Source: Bacteroidales bacterium | GTDB lineage: Bacteria > Bacteroidota > Bacteroidia > Bacteroidales > JAAUTT01 | Reading direction: 5' to 3' | Length of the DNA: 19,063 nt | Assembly: GCA_012031335.1 (NCBI GenBank) | Contig: JAAUTT010000009.1 | Coordinates: forward strand, 1 to 19,063 | Translations under genes and position numbers: made by a program | Notes under the pieces: model-generated | Told to the model about the DNA's origin: nothing | Database searches by the model: none | Seen by the model: only the letters and a program-made list of their open reading frames with translations | Shown: piece by piece, positions 1 to 9,801 of the stretch | How positions within the stretch are numbered: position 1 is the stretch's first letter | How the letters are laid out: each line of letters starts with the position of its first letter

Positions 1-2241
1 TCTCCCATCCTAAATTCCAGGACACCACCATCACGTATATCGTCGAAAGTAATAAATGACCGGTTTAAGAAATTACCATTCAATTTTGCACTTTGAACAT
101 AGATATTTTCACTGGAATGGTTTAAAGCGATTACCTTAAAAATTTTGCCATTTCCTATTTTCATGCTTACTTCAGGAAACAATGGACTACCAATTTCATA
201 GATTTGGGCTACAGGATCTAAAGGATAAAAACCCATTGCAGAAAAAATATACCAGGCTGACATTTGCCCGGTATCATCCTGCCCGCACAATCCATCAGGA
301 GTGTTGCTATATAGTTTGGTTAAAATATGATTCACATATTTTTGGGCCTTCCATGGTTGGCCTATCTTGTTGTATATGTATGCAATATGGTGACTTGGTT
401 CGTTTCCATGAGCATATTGCCCAATCATACCTGAAATATCGCCAGAAACCGATTGTCCTTGAATGTTAGATGATACTGTGAATAAAGAATCTAGCTTTTT
501 AGCAAATTCCTCTTTACTACCGAAGAGCTCTACTAACCCGTCAATATCATGAGGCACGAAAAAAGTCCATTGCCATGCTGTTCCCTCACAAAAATCATCG
601 CTTCGATGGCTGGATGCATAGGGATTCAATACCGGTCTGAATGTTCCGTTGGCTAACCGGCCATTCATAAAACCTTTACTTTTATCAAAAACATTTTGTA
701 ATTTTTGGAGCGCTCCAAAAGTAGAGATAGTCTTCCTTTTTACCTAACTCTTTGGCCATTTGCGACAAACACCAATCATCATAAGCATACTCGAGTGTTC
801 GAGCGGTTGCTTCCACTTCTAAATCGGCTGGAATATATCCGTATTTTTTTGTAATTTTTAAGCCCAACAAAACAACGCATCGAAAAACCAGTAGTATCTT
901 TCATGGCCGTCACTTTCATGGCTTCAAAAGCCTTTTCTGCATCGAAGCCCCTGATACCTTTTTTGTAACAATCGGTAATAACAGGCAATGAATGCAGTCC
1001 AAGCATTTGATAAGTTTCGTTCGAGGCGAGTGTCCAGATAGGCAATTGCCCGGCATACTTATAATGTTCCAGAAAGGTTTGTACATATTCGTTGGCAATA
1101 TCCGGCTTTACAATTTCAAGTAAAGGGACTGCCGCCCGATAGGTATCCCAAAGTCCCACTACTCCAGCATAATAACTGTGATGCTTATTCTGATGTACTT
1201 TTAAATCAGGACCCCCTGAATTTTCCATCAACATCTGAATAAAGCATAGGATACAAAAATACTATTGTACAGCGATAAGAATTATGGAAAACAGTCTTTT
1301 TGGTTCCTATTAATTTCCCGATTTTAAACATTTGAAAATTTGAAAAGATCTGGATTCCCACGCTTTTTTTTGCTTCCGATTTTGTGTTGTCAAAATTCCA
1401 ATCCGGTAATTCTCTTTCGAGGTTTAGTCTTGCCCCTTCACAACTTACAGGAGAAATTCCAACTTTTACAAGTAGTTCTTTGCTGTCGGAACAATCGAGG
1501 AAAAAATTAAACGAACGTCCAATCCTTCCAATGAAGAATTGAAATCAACCTTTTTCCGTGAATGGAAAGCTTCTGTTTTAACAATTGGTTTTGAAAACTG
1601 TGCATAAAAATAAACGTGCTGCTCTTTTGCCCACCCTGAAGATATCCGGGTTCCCTGAATGGTGCGGTCGTTTATCCATTTAATATTGGCCACCAAAACT
1701 GTGTCGTAAGCATCGGCCTGCACAATAGTACATGCATCATCGCTACCATGTTTAAGATCAATTGCAAAAAAGTTTGTTCTTGCATCTGCAAAAGAGTACC
1801 TGTGAAAAGCGCAACGTGAAGTAGCAGTTAACTCAGCTTTAACACTATCAAGCGTAACCTGATAAAAACCTGGCCCAGCCATTTCATCTTTTTTAAAACG
1901 CTGTTGGGAATCCTTGTTCTGGGTAGGTGTCTGCATTATTCCATCGATCGGCATTAAGCGGAACAAATAAATATCGTGAAAATCGGCACAACCACCGCCA
2001 CTTTTATCACATGGCTAAACCCAAGAATATGAGAATCTTCATAGTAATACCCAACTCCTTTATCAGTGGTATTAGGGCCACACTGCATCATTCCGAAGGG
2101 TACTGCCGCCGCCGGAACTATTGCGCCATTATCAGCGCTCCCCATAAACCGGTTTACAAATTTGGTATTGTCTTCTTCCTGAGTTTTACATCCGACAAGC
2201 GTGAGGAGAATACTTAGAATATATACTGTATTAATTTTCAT
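1..2241 (-). CDS. GH92 family alpha-mannosidase, lipoprotein (3' end beyond window; five frameshifts)
   Basis: Probable exo-acting calcium-dependent GH92 alpha-mannosidase. The product starts with a lipoprotein signal whose lipobox LVGC places the cysteine at residue 18, followed by KTQEED, an acidic stretch that can accompany surface export in Bacteroidetes. Family blocks in order are TKFVNRFMGS, GFSH followed by SGGGC, LWDTYRA, KKYGYIPADLE, the metal/active-site block GQDDTGQMSAW, the HGNEPSHH sugar-binding block and AKLNG near the C-terminus. Reading is interrupted at T4 2002-2005 (one base missing), A6 1501-1506 (one missing), C5 1212-1216 (one extra), T7 844-850 (one extra) and A4 717-720 (one extra). 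Each correction restores family sequence with no other stop. The coding frame is still open at position 1, after ...FRMG, so only a short tail is missing. It is the last visible gene of the locus, 55 nt after another GH92. The family assignment is firm; linkage specificity is not readable. A decayed pseudogene is the alternative. Confidence 0.88.
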
Positions 2242-2296
2242 ATTACTTGGCTGCTTGATTTAATTTATTAATTATCACACTTTCAAAAATTTTGAA

Positions 2297-4550
2297 TTAA
2301 TGCTTATCCGACAAATCATATTTCAAAACTCCGCCATTTACAATTTGCTGATGATTAATTGAATACTTTTTAATGGTCTTCCCATTCAACTTCATCGATT
2401 TAATATAAGTTTTATCAGGCCCCGCATTGGCAGCTTCAATTACAAATGTTTTTCCCGGATAGTACTGGTTATCCAACTCAATGGTTATTTTACTGAATAC
2501 CGGGCTGGATAGCTGGTAATCCATATCGCCTGGGCAAGTCGGGTAAAAACCCATCATGGAATAAAGTAGCCAGGTAGACATCGTTCCGCAATCGTCGTTG
2601 CCAGGCAAACCGTCGGGCGAATTCTTAAAATCCCTTTCCACAATCTCGTGCACATGCTTTTGTGTTTTCCATTCCTGGCCTTTCACGTAATTGTAAATAT
2701 ATGGATAGGCGATATCAGGTTCATTGGTTACATCAAAGTGCTTCTGAGAAAAACACTGATCAAGTTTATTGATAAAGTTACCTGAACCGCCCATCAGTTT
2801 TATCAGTCCGGGAATATCGTGTGGCACCATAAAAGAGTAGGTCCAGGTAGTTCCTTCTGTGAACGGACTGGAATGAACGTCACTTGTATCTAATTTCTCC
2901 ACCCATTTGCCGTTACTCAATTTTGCCCGCATAAAATTTCGGGAGGCATCGAAACTGTTTTTATAAAACATGGAACGGGATTGAAACATCAGATAATCAT
3001 CTTCTTTCCCCAGCGCTTTTGCCAATTGTCCCAGGTTCCAATCGGCAATGCAATATTCGAGGGATGTGGAAACAGAACCCCAAACAGCACGATTGCGCAG
3101 CATCTCCTCGTAATTGGCATAGAAAAATTCCCGGGTATGAATATCATCCGGCAGATATCCGTATTTCAACCAGTCTTCCAGGCCCGGTCTCATAATGTTA
3201 TTTTCTTCCGGGGCTACTGCTGTTGCATTGTGTTTCATTGCCTGGTAAGCTAATTGAACATCAAAATCGCGAATTCCCCTCAGATAGGTATCGGTTATGA
3301 CTGCCAACGATGGATCTCCAACCATCACACCAGTTTCCGTTCCAACCAACTCCCACCGGGGCAGCCAACCACCTTCTTTGTACATCGACACAAGTGAGCT
3401 TACCATCGCCGATTGTTGTTCAGGATAAGCGAGGGAGAGAAAAGGATGAACATTGCGGTAGGTATCCCAAAGCGAAAAAGTGGTAAACCGGTCTTTCCCT
3501 TGGGTTTTTAAAATCTGCGAACTTTCGTATCCCGGATATTCCCCATTCACATCGTTAAATACGTTTGGGTGCAGTAGCGTATGGTAGAGGGCAGTATAAA
3601 ATTTAATTTTATCGTCGGCAGATCCGCCTTCAACCTGAATTTTTGACAACTCCACATTCCAGGCTTTGCGGGCTGTCATACGCGTGTGGTCAAAATCAAA
3701 GGCAGGCTGTTCTGTTATTGCATTTAATTTTGCATTTGCGGCACTCACGTATGAGACGCCAACTTTTACAAGAATTGTTTCATTTTCTTCAGTATTATAA
3801 GTAAAATATGCGCCAATATTGCACCCTGCCATTTCGCGTTGTGCTTCCGGGAACTTTCGGTGCCCGTCCCAAACACCCGTTGTAGTGGTGATTGCTGACT
3901 TTGGCATAGAAATAAATGGTTTGAACAGAAGTCAGTCCGCAAAAATCACCAACCGTTTTATAACCTTCCACTTCGGTATCGGAAATTCGGCGGATGACAG
4001 CGCCATTTTTACGTGTCAACCCAATTCCCAAATTGATAATGATATTCGATTTCCCTTTTGGGAAGGTGTAGCGACTGATGGAGCTTCGCATGGTTGCGCT
4101 CAACTCGACTCTTGTTCCAAACTTGTTAAGCATTACCGAATAATATCCTGGTTCAGCTTTCTCATTGGAATACCCCGAAGTGTTTGAAGCCTGATGCAAA
4201 GTCAGTTCTCCTGTTGTTGGCATCAGGCAAAAAGTTCCCAGGTCGGGGCAGCCTGTTCCACTCATGTTCACATTGGTAAAGCCGGAAATATATTCTCGTC
4301 CGTAAATATAAGGGCTGGCATGCCCTTCCTGAACATTAAGGGTATCAAAAGAGTTGAATGGTGAAATGGATGCCATTCCCCAAGGCATCACTGCTCCTGG
4401 GTTTGTATTCCCACCATTGGACGATCCGATAAAAGGGTTAACAAATTGGGTGTAGTCCTCTGAGGCTTGCGATTGTGCTTTTTGAAAACATGGTAGTGTT
4501 AAACCAAGTATAAAAGTTATTTGCAGACATAAAAATCTTCCGTTATTCAT
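2297..4550 (-). CDS. GH92 family alpha-mannosidase, secreted (one frameshift)
   Basis: Second GH92 protein, about 750 residues after correction, the normal length for the family. The N-terminus MNNGRFLCLQITFILGL leads to a cleavable signal ending near KAQSQA; there is no acceptable lipobox because the only nearby cysteine follows proline. Conserved blocks are YTQFVNPFIGSSNGG, SGTGCPDLG, YHTLLHPNVFNDVNG, LWDTYRN, DPSLAVITDTYLRGI, LKYGYLPDD and GNDDCGTMSTW, the last matching the conserved Asp-rich GH92 block. The block that reads HGNEPSHH in the neighbouring GH92 is TNEPDIAYPY here, which suggests a different sugar or linkage preference. One extra base near T3 3900-3902 splits the gene; removing it joins YFYAK to SAITTTTGVWDG and gives exactly 751 codons. 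It lies 35 nt after the preceding gene and 55 nt before the next, so it is probably in the same operon. Family certain, substrate inferred. Confidence 0.93.
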
Positions 4551-4585
4551 TTTAGGTTGACTGTTTAAGTTTGGTAGCTATCTAT

Positions 4586-6889
4586 TCATTCTGAAGAATG
4601 GCGTTTATTCAATTTACCTTTCAATTTGAGCTTTTTTGTTTCTCCTGCCTTTAATTCAATGACTTCCCAACCGATATTCGGATTGTAACCAAACTTTGTT
4701 ACAACCTGATCCTTCCCCTCAATCATAAGTTTAACCATTGCGTTAATAGGGGTTGGATTAGTTATGGCTATTTCGATTATTCCACTTGTCTGTTTTATTA
4801 TTTTAGCTTCAACATGATCGAAACAGGTTACAATGGCTTTATCAGCTTGCAGATACACACCCGGCAATTCCATAGCCGAGAGCAATAAGGATGTTTCTGC
4901 CCAGGTAGATCCGCACATGGTTTCTCCGATGCCTTCCAACCAATCGGTCATGTTAATTCGTTCGCTTACCCAACCTTCATCCAGACAGGCAATGGGCTTA
5001 TATTTTGTTGAGAGAAATTGTTGGATATTGTGTACTATATCGCGAATTAGATGAAGGTAAATTTCGTTTCCTGTAAACCTGTAAAGTTTAAAAAGCGCTT
5101 CGCCTGAATGGGTACAGATTCCCGGTGCTGCATGTTGGTTTTGTGTATTCGCATAAACACCACCATTGGTTTTTATTCCCAGCTGTTGATATAAACTTCC
5201 TTCAGGAAACTTAAAATTATAACCAACTACCCAGGTGGCAAATTGATTGGCCATTTCTTCAGCCCTTGTCAGCCATACAGGATCGCTTGTTGTTTCATAC
5301 AGGTCGACCATGCTAACAAGCAAAGCATACGACGATTCGCTATCGAAACTCTGCATGGCATCGCCAGGGCCTCCGCATGTTAATCCCTTTTGAATGAAAT
5401 TATGATAAAAGAATTCACCTATTTGCTTTGCATAATCCAGATATTCCTTATTTCCGGTATAGGCAAAAGCAATGCACAATGATGCCGGAAATAAACCTGC
5501 ACTTGTGGTATTTCCAATAACAAGCCTGCCTGTTTCCTGATTCACAAATTGACCAAGCTGTCCATATTTATTCCAGGTCCCGATTTGTGCTTCCAAGGCT
5601 CTTTTATTACCATCTTCCCATTCCTTTTTAACAGGGATACCCAATTTTTTCATTGCAATTAGCTGCTTGTAAATGTAATAAGTGGCATCAGCATTTTTTC
5701 GGGTAAGCAACAGCGAGTCGCCCAATGGTTTATTGGGGAAAGCACCTCTGGGAATTCCCTGGTAAACCACATCGTAATAATACCCGGTAGGAGCAATGGC
5801 ATTTTTAAAGAACCAGTCGAAGTTTCTGATCACCCGTTGTTTGGTTAGCTCGCTGCCATTAATCAATAATGGTAAGGTAGTAATCATACCTCCTGTCCAG
5901 CCAGTTTGCCAATCCTGAAAAAAACTGTCCGTTGTACCAACAGCGTAATAGCCTTTTTCGTTCCAGTTTTGCCTGTTAAATTTATCCTCTACTATGCGGA
6001 ATGCTTCGGATAGGGGAAGGCTGTTTTGAACCTCTTCCACAGGTCTATAAGTTGATCGGTAAGTCACCCATTTATTATAAAGATCCTGAACACGTTTTGC
6101 CTGGAATTGTGCAATGGTATAAGAAAGAGTTACCCGGTCACCCTTTTTAAAGTTCGCTGGAATATCCTTTGACGGTGAATCGTTATTGGAAATAAAATAT
6201 TGGGTTTTCTGCCTTACAACAGGAGAACTAAGCGAAAGGACAGCCTTGTTTCTTGATTTGTTCTCTACAAAGCTTACCCCATAATCTCCCATCTCATTTC
6301 CCTGCCCAAAAAAGACCCAGAACCCCGTTTCATTTTCAGGGTCCTGATAACCAACTGAAGGAATAGACATGGAACCACTTCGCAACTGGATTTTAGAAGA
6401 TCCATCTTCGAAATTTAAGCGGGGCTGGTTTGAAAGAAGGATTGGTTTATCGATACCCAAATGATCTTTTTCAAACCAAAACGGCATATATCCGGTTGTA
6501 ATTGCAGGGTATCTGTTGCCATTATAAACTGCCGCAGGCATTAACAGGTAATTTTCTTTCGACCATTCATTAATTTGAAAGTCAACACCAACGGATGCAT
6601 TGTTTATATTACCTTCCTGACATTCAAAGGTAACTTTCACATCCGAGTCACCATTTTTGTTCATCTCCTTCTGAAAATCGATGGTCCATTTACTATTGCC
6701 AACTATAAGCTGATTACTCCCCGGCTCCATTTCAATGGATGATGCACTTACTTTTTCATTGTATAATTCGGGGTCATAGGTACTAATTACAGCTTTGGTA
6801 TTAAAAACCTGCCCAAACGTAAGCGGGGCAATTAAGACCAAAATGCCAAGTATTCCTGTTATTTTCAATCGAAAAGTATAGTGATTCAT
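4586..6889 (-). CDS. Secreted multidomain protein with probable (alpha/alpha)6 core, unassigned carbohydrate-active enzyme
   Basis: Intact ORF of 767 residues that I cannot place in a named family. It begins MNHYTFRLK and has a hydrophobic signal peptide ending near LTFGQ. Residues about 25-270 look beta-rich, rather like the N-terminal beta-sandwich of some lyases and hydrolases. Residues about 280-670 are helical with repeated aromatic pairs, for example FQDWQTGWTGGM, PTGYYYDVVYQG, LFPASLCIAFAYTGN, SFDSESSYALLVSMVDLYE and LFKLYRFTGNEIY, as expected of an (alpha/alpha)6 toroid glycosidase or lyase. A beta-rich tail (about 690-767) follows. Conserved-looking acidic and histidine clusters that could be catalytic are HAAPGICTHSGE and CLDEGWVSERINMTDWLEGIGE. 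The frame is open upstream to 7327 without a stop, but the internal signal peptide and the beta-helix character of those 146 residues show that the upstream part belongs to the preceding gene. Its position inside the enzyme series suggests action on the same glycan. Confidence 0.8.
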   Translation of the reverse strand: MNHYTFRLKITGILGILVLIAPLTFGQVFNTKAVISTYDPELYNEKVSASSIEMEPGSNQLIVGNSKWTIDFQKEMNKNGDSDVKVTFECQEGNINNASVGVDFQINEWSKENYLLMPAAVYNGNRYPAITTGYMPFWFEKDHLGIDKPILLSNQPRLNFEDGSSKIQLRSGSMSIPSVGYQDPENETGFWVFFGQGNEMGDYGVSFVENKSRNKAVLSLSSPVVRQKTQYFISNNDSPSKDIPANFKKGDRVTLSYTIAQFQAKRVQDLYNKWVTYRSTYRPVEEVQNSLPLSEAFRIVEDKFNRQNWNEKGYYAVGTTDSFFQDWQTGWTGGMITTLPLLINGSELTKQRVIRNFDWFFKNAIAPTGYYYDVVYQGIPRGAFPNKPLGDSLLLTRKNADATYYIYKQLIAMKKLGIPVKKEWEDGNKRALEAQIGTWNKYGQLGQFVNQETGRLVIGNTTSAGLFPASLCIAFAYTGNKEYLDYAKQIGEFFYHNFIQKGLTCGGPGDAMQSFDSESSYALLVSMVDLYETTSDPVWLTRAEEMANQFATWVVGYNFKFPEGSLYQQLGIKTNGGVYANTQNQHAAPGICTHSGEALFKLYRFTGNEIYLHLIRDIVHNIQQFLSTKYKPIACLDEGWVSERINMTDWLEGIGETMCGSTWAETSLLLSAMELPGVYLQADKAIVTCFDHVEAKIIKQTSGIIEIAITNPTPINAMVKLMIEGKDQVVTKFGYNPNIGWEVIELKAGETKKLKLKGKLNKRHSSE

Positions 6890-6906
6890 TGTATCTAATT
6901 TTTTAA

Positions 6907-8344
6907 TTATTTTTTTCTGCCCGGATATCTGAACCGCATTCCAGCCGTTTACCCGATATTCGTTTTTATAGCCACATTCAAAATTCAGAATTTCAACAAG
7001 ACCGGCTTTGACTTTAGTTCTCTTGTTTTCATATTGCAAGGTATCAGCCACATTTACAAAATGGTTATTCACAATTTTAGCCAGTTTTCGGCTCTCGTTG
7101 TTCCGCATCAAAGGCCGTGAAAGACCATTAACTTCAATTATATTGTTCGTTATTTCAATATTGGTGAAATCGGAGTTTCCATTTATATCGAAAAAGCCCT
7201 CTTCACGGGGAGTAATTGTTGTATTGGCAATTACATGGTTGTGGGTAAAATGCAAGTTACTGTATTTACTTATGCTCCAAAAGATTCCCCTTCCAGGGTT
7301 CTTGATTAAATTGTTCTGAAAATGCAATGAGCCGTAAACTTCACGATTATCGTGGTCGGTATATAAGTTCCCTCCGTCCGTTCAACGGTAAGTTCTACCA
7401 GGTTGTGGTCAACAATCAATCCTCCACGGGGACCTTCAATTACTTCTGAATTTCCGGTCAGGTAGTTGTGATGAATCCAAAACGAGTAACCATCTTTGGG
7501 GTAAGTACCGCCGCCACCGCCTCTGGGTATCGACATCCTTTCGTTAAACCTGTTGTGGTCTATCTCAATAAACGAATTATCCGAGTGCATGTATTCCAAT
7601 ACAAATGCCCATTCATAGTCGCCAGTTTCAACTGTATTGTGATGAATTCGCGAACTATCATTTCCCATTCCCTTGAAGCCAACAAAAGCATTCTTACGTT
7701 CAAGGGTTGAGTACATTTTACAGTTGTAAAAATTGCCATGCACCGTTCTATTATTAAATATCCCCAGCTCCAAGCCATTTAACCTTTCCTCCGGCATCTT
7801 CAAAAATGCAGTCGTGAACCAGAAATTGACGGATATCGAACGTATAAATGCTGCTCCACCTGAAATCGACAAATTTGATATTGAAAATGGTCAAGTTGTT
7901 ACACTTGTTAGCAAAAATGCCTCCATGAAGTTTTGGAGCAGTAATTGTCATATCGGAAATAGTAAAATCCTTTATGCTATCGAGTTTAAAAAGATAGGGT
8001 TGCTGGTTAACTAAGTTTACATGCAGTTCATTCGCAGGTAAGCCTTTTAAGCCTGGCGTCCATGAATCAACCGCTGTAATAATCGTTTTACCAATACCCG
8101 AACCCTGAATTGTCATTCCCGATTTTGGAGTTAATTGTTGGGTTGAATCCAATTGATAAATTCCGGATGAAATCAGAATCAAATCACCTGGTTTTCCAGC
8201 ATTAACAGCATCAACCAGTTCCTGGACTGTTCTAACCTCCAATTTGCTTTTATTTAATGTTTTAGAATATAGATTTGGTGGGTGTAGGGCAAATAAAATG
8301 AACATTAGAGCTATCTTATAGGCTTTTATTAAATATACATTCAT
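6907..8344 (-). CDS. Secreted right-handed parallel beta-helix protein, possible polysaccharide lyase (three frame breaks)
   Basis: About 478 residues after correction. The start at MNVYLIKAYK gives a signal peptide ending near LYSK; another in-frame ATG lies at 8356. The mature N-terminus (VRTVQELVDAVNAGKPGD then LILISSGIYQL) is typical of secreted beta-helix lyases, and the rest shows repeated short strands with N-rich turns such as FTISDMTI, NNLTIFNIKF, IHHNYLTGN, LIVDHNLVE, LHFQNNLIKN, LHFTHNHVIAN and IEITNNIIEV, i.e. successive coils of a right-handed helix. It resembles chondroitinase-B/alginate lyase (PL6) proteins in its N-terminus and in LYTDHDN, but I do not see the usual PL6 catalytic Lys/Arg blocks. 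Breaks: one extra base near T3 7785-7787, one missing in C3 7370-7372, one extra in T7 6910-6916 that removes the stop. Correction gives exactly 479 codons and a 17-nt gap to the next gene. A lyase role fits the adjacent GH105 but is inferred; a beta-helix hydrolase or epimerase is possible. Confidence 0.78.
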
Positions 8345-8447
8345 TAGTTTAGTCATAATAATTTTATAAATTGAAGTTATTAAAGATTTTAGACCTAAAA
8401 CATCTACATGATCCTTATAAAATAATGCGCAAAAAACATGAAGTGTT

Positions 8448-9619
8448 TTATATTTCATTTAGCGTTAGGTATTCAGTTCCAAACATAATAAATGCTCCCA
8501 ATGCGTAATCCTCGCCTTCTACTATTTTTCGGCTGAGATAATAATCTTTATTTCCTATAACAGTTCCTGTGCACACATTTTTTGTAGTCGCTTTGCCATC
8601 GCTGATATATTTCACGCTATACTTTCCTAAACCATGGTATGCTTTTGTAGCCACAGGGCCAAATACCTTTTTGTCGAGAATGCCCATTTTCAATCCCTTA
8701 CAGATTGAATAACCAAACATGGCAGTGGCGGAACTTTCAATCCAATTCTTAGGATCATTGGGATAGATTGGTAATTGGTACCAATGCCCTGTTTTAGGAT
8801 CCTGCAATTTGGGCAGCTGTTTCATCAAACCCAAATATATCTGCTTTACCTGCTCATATTTTAAGTGATTCTTTGGCATAACACTTAATGCATCTGCAAC
8901 TGACAACATAATCCAGCCATTGCCTCGACCCCAAAATTCAGAACTTCTTTGTAGTGGGTTTTGCTGCTTTCCAGCTATCCCATTCCACGACTCTGAGGTA
9001 GAATCGGCGTACCAGCCATGCACCCAAAATCCCCATTCCTTATCCAACAACTTTTCATTGTGAGCCAACAGCTGGTCAATGTAATCGTTAAGGTACTTTT
9101 CGTCGCCAGTCCAAACATACATTTGTTGCAGAAACATACCAATCATATAAATGGGTATCGTCCCAAAAGTTCTACAATATTAGTACGGTGCGAAACACCG
9201 CCGTTTTCAGCCCTTACCGTCTTTAAGTAATCAGCGTATATGACCTTAGATCGATCAGCAAATGAGTAGTCTTGAATATCTTTTCCTAAATATGCCAACA
9301 TATGGGCTGAAGCAACCGCATTGGGGTGTTTGCCATTTTCATCCATTCGAGTCATCTGCTCGCAATTACGCAAATACTTAACCATGGCGGGGTTGTTTTT
9401 GCAAAGTTTCGATTCTTTATAGACAATTAAACCCCGCATGAGCGTGGCAGGAGACCAGTCCCAGACGTACTTCTCCGGAAACCGATATTCTGTCATGCTA
9501 TAGTTGACCATATCCTGCAACCAGTCTTTCTCTTTACATTCTTGTTCTGATTGTGCACTGCATAGAAACGATGTTATCATTACAAATAACACTATAATAA
9601 CTGTAGTCTTATTTTTCAA
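8448..9619 (-). CDS. GH105 (GH88-like) unsaturated uronyl hydrolase, secreted (two frameshifts)
   Basis: Enzyme of the GH88/GH105 type, which hydrates and removes the 4,5-unsaturated uronic acid left at the non-reducing end by polysaccharide lyases. Visible family blocks are YVWDWSPATLMRGL, WDDTIYMIGMFL (containing the expected catalytic Asp), GFWVHGWYAD, SEFWGRGNGWIMLSVADAL, GHWYQLP, WIESSATAMFGY and the C-terminal EGEDYALGAFIMFGTEYL. The WDDT motif itself is broken twice: one extra base in A4 9165-9168 and one in G3 9153-9155; removing both restores it and yields 390 codons, the usual size. I chose the TTG at 9619 because it gives a normal signal peptide (KNKTTVIIVLFVMITSFLCSAQ region); an in-frame ATG at 9706 would add 29 residues. 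GH105 fits better than GH88 by motif pattern, but the sugar (glucuronyl, rhamnogalacturonyl or other) cannot be read. Confidence 0.88.
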
Positions 9620-9801
9620 TTTTATTAGTTTGATATATGGTTGATATTTCTTTTTATTCAATTTCCAAATGAAAATTAACCGGGTTCGGAACAATGCTGA
9701 AAGCAAAAAGTGTAAATATCAATACTGATATCTGACAGTTTTTTTTTAAAAGTTGTATTCATGTTGGTTTAGCTTAGATAAATTTCAAAATGACTTTCGT
9801 A

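Noticed and set aside
3819..4187. 122-residue plus-strand open frame
   Set aside because: Antisense to GH92 coding sequence, with no recognisable motif.
7306..8458. Firm assignment of the beta-helix protein to PL6
   Set aside because: Fold and N-terminus agree, but I do not see the PL6 catalytic Lys/Arg blocks, so only a beta-helix call is made.
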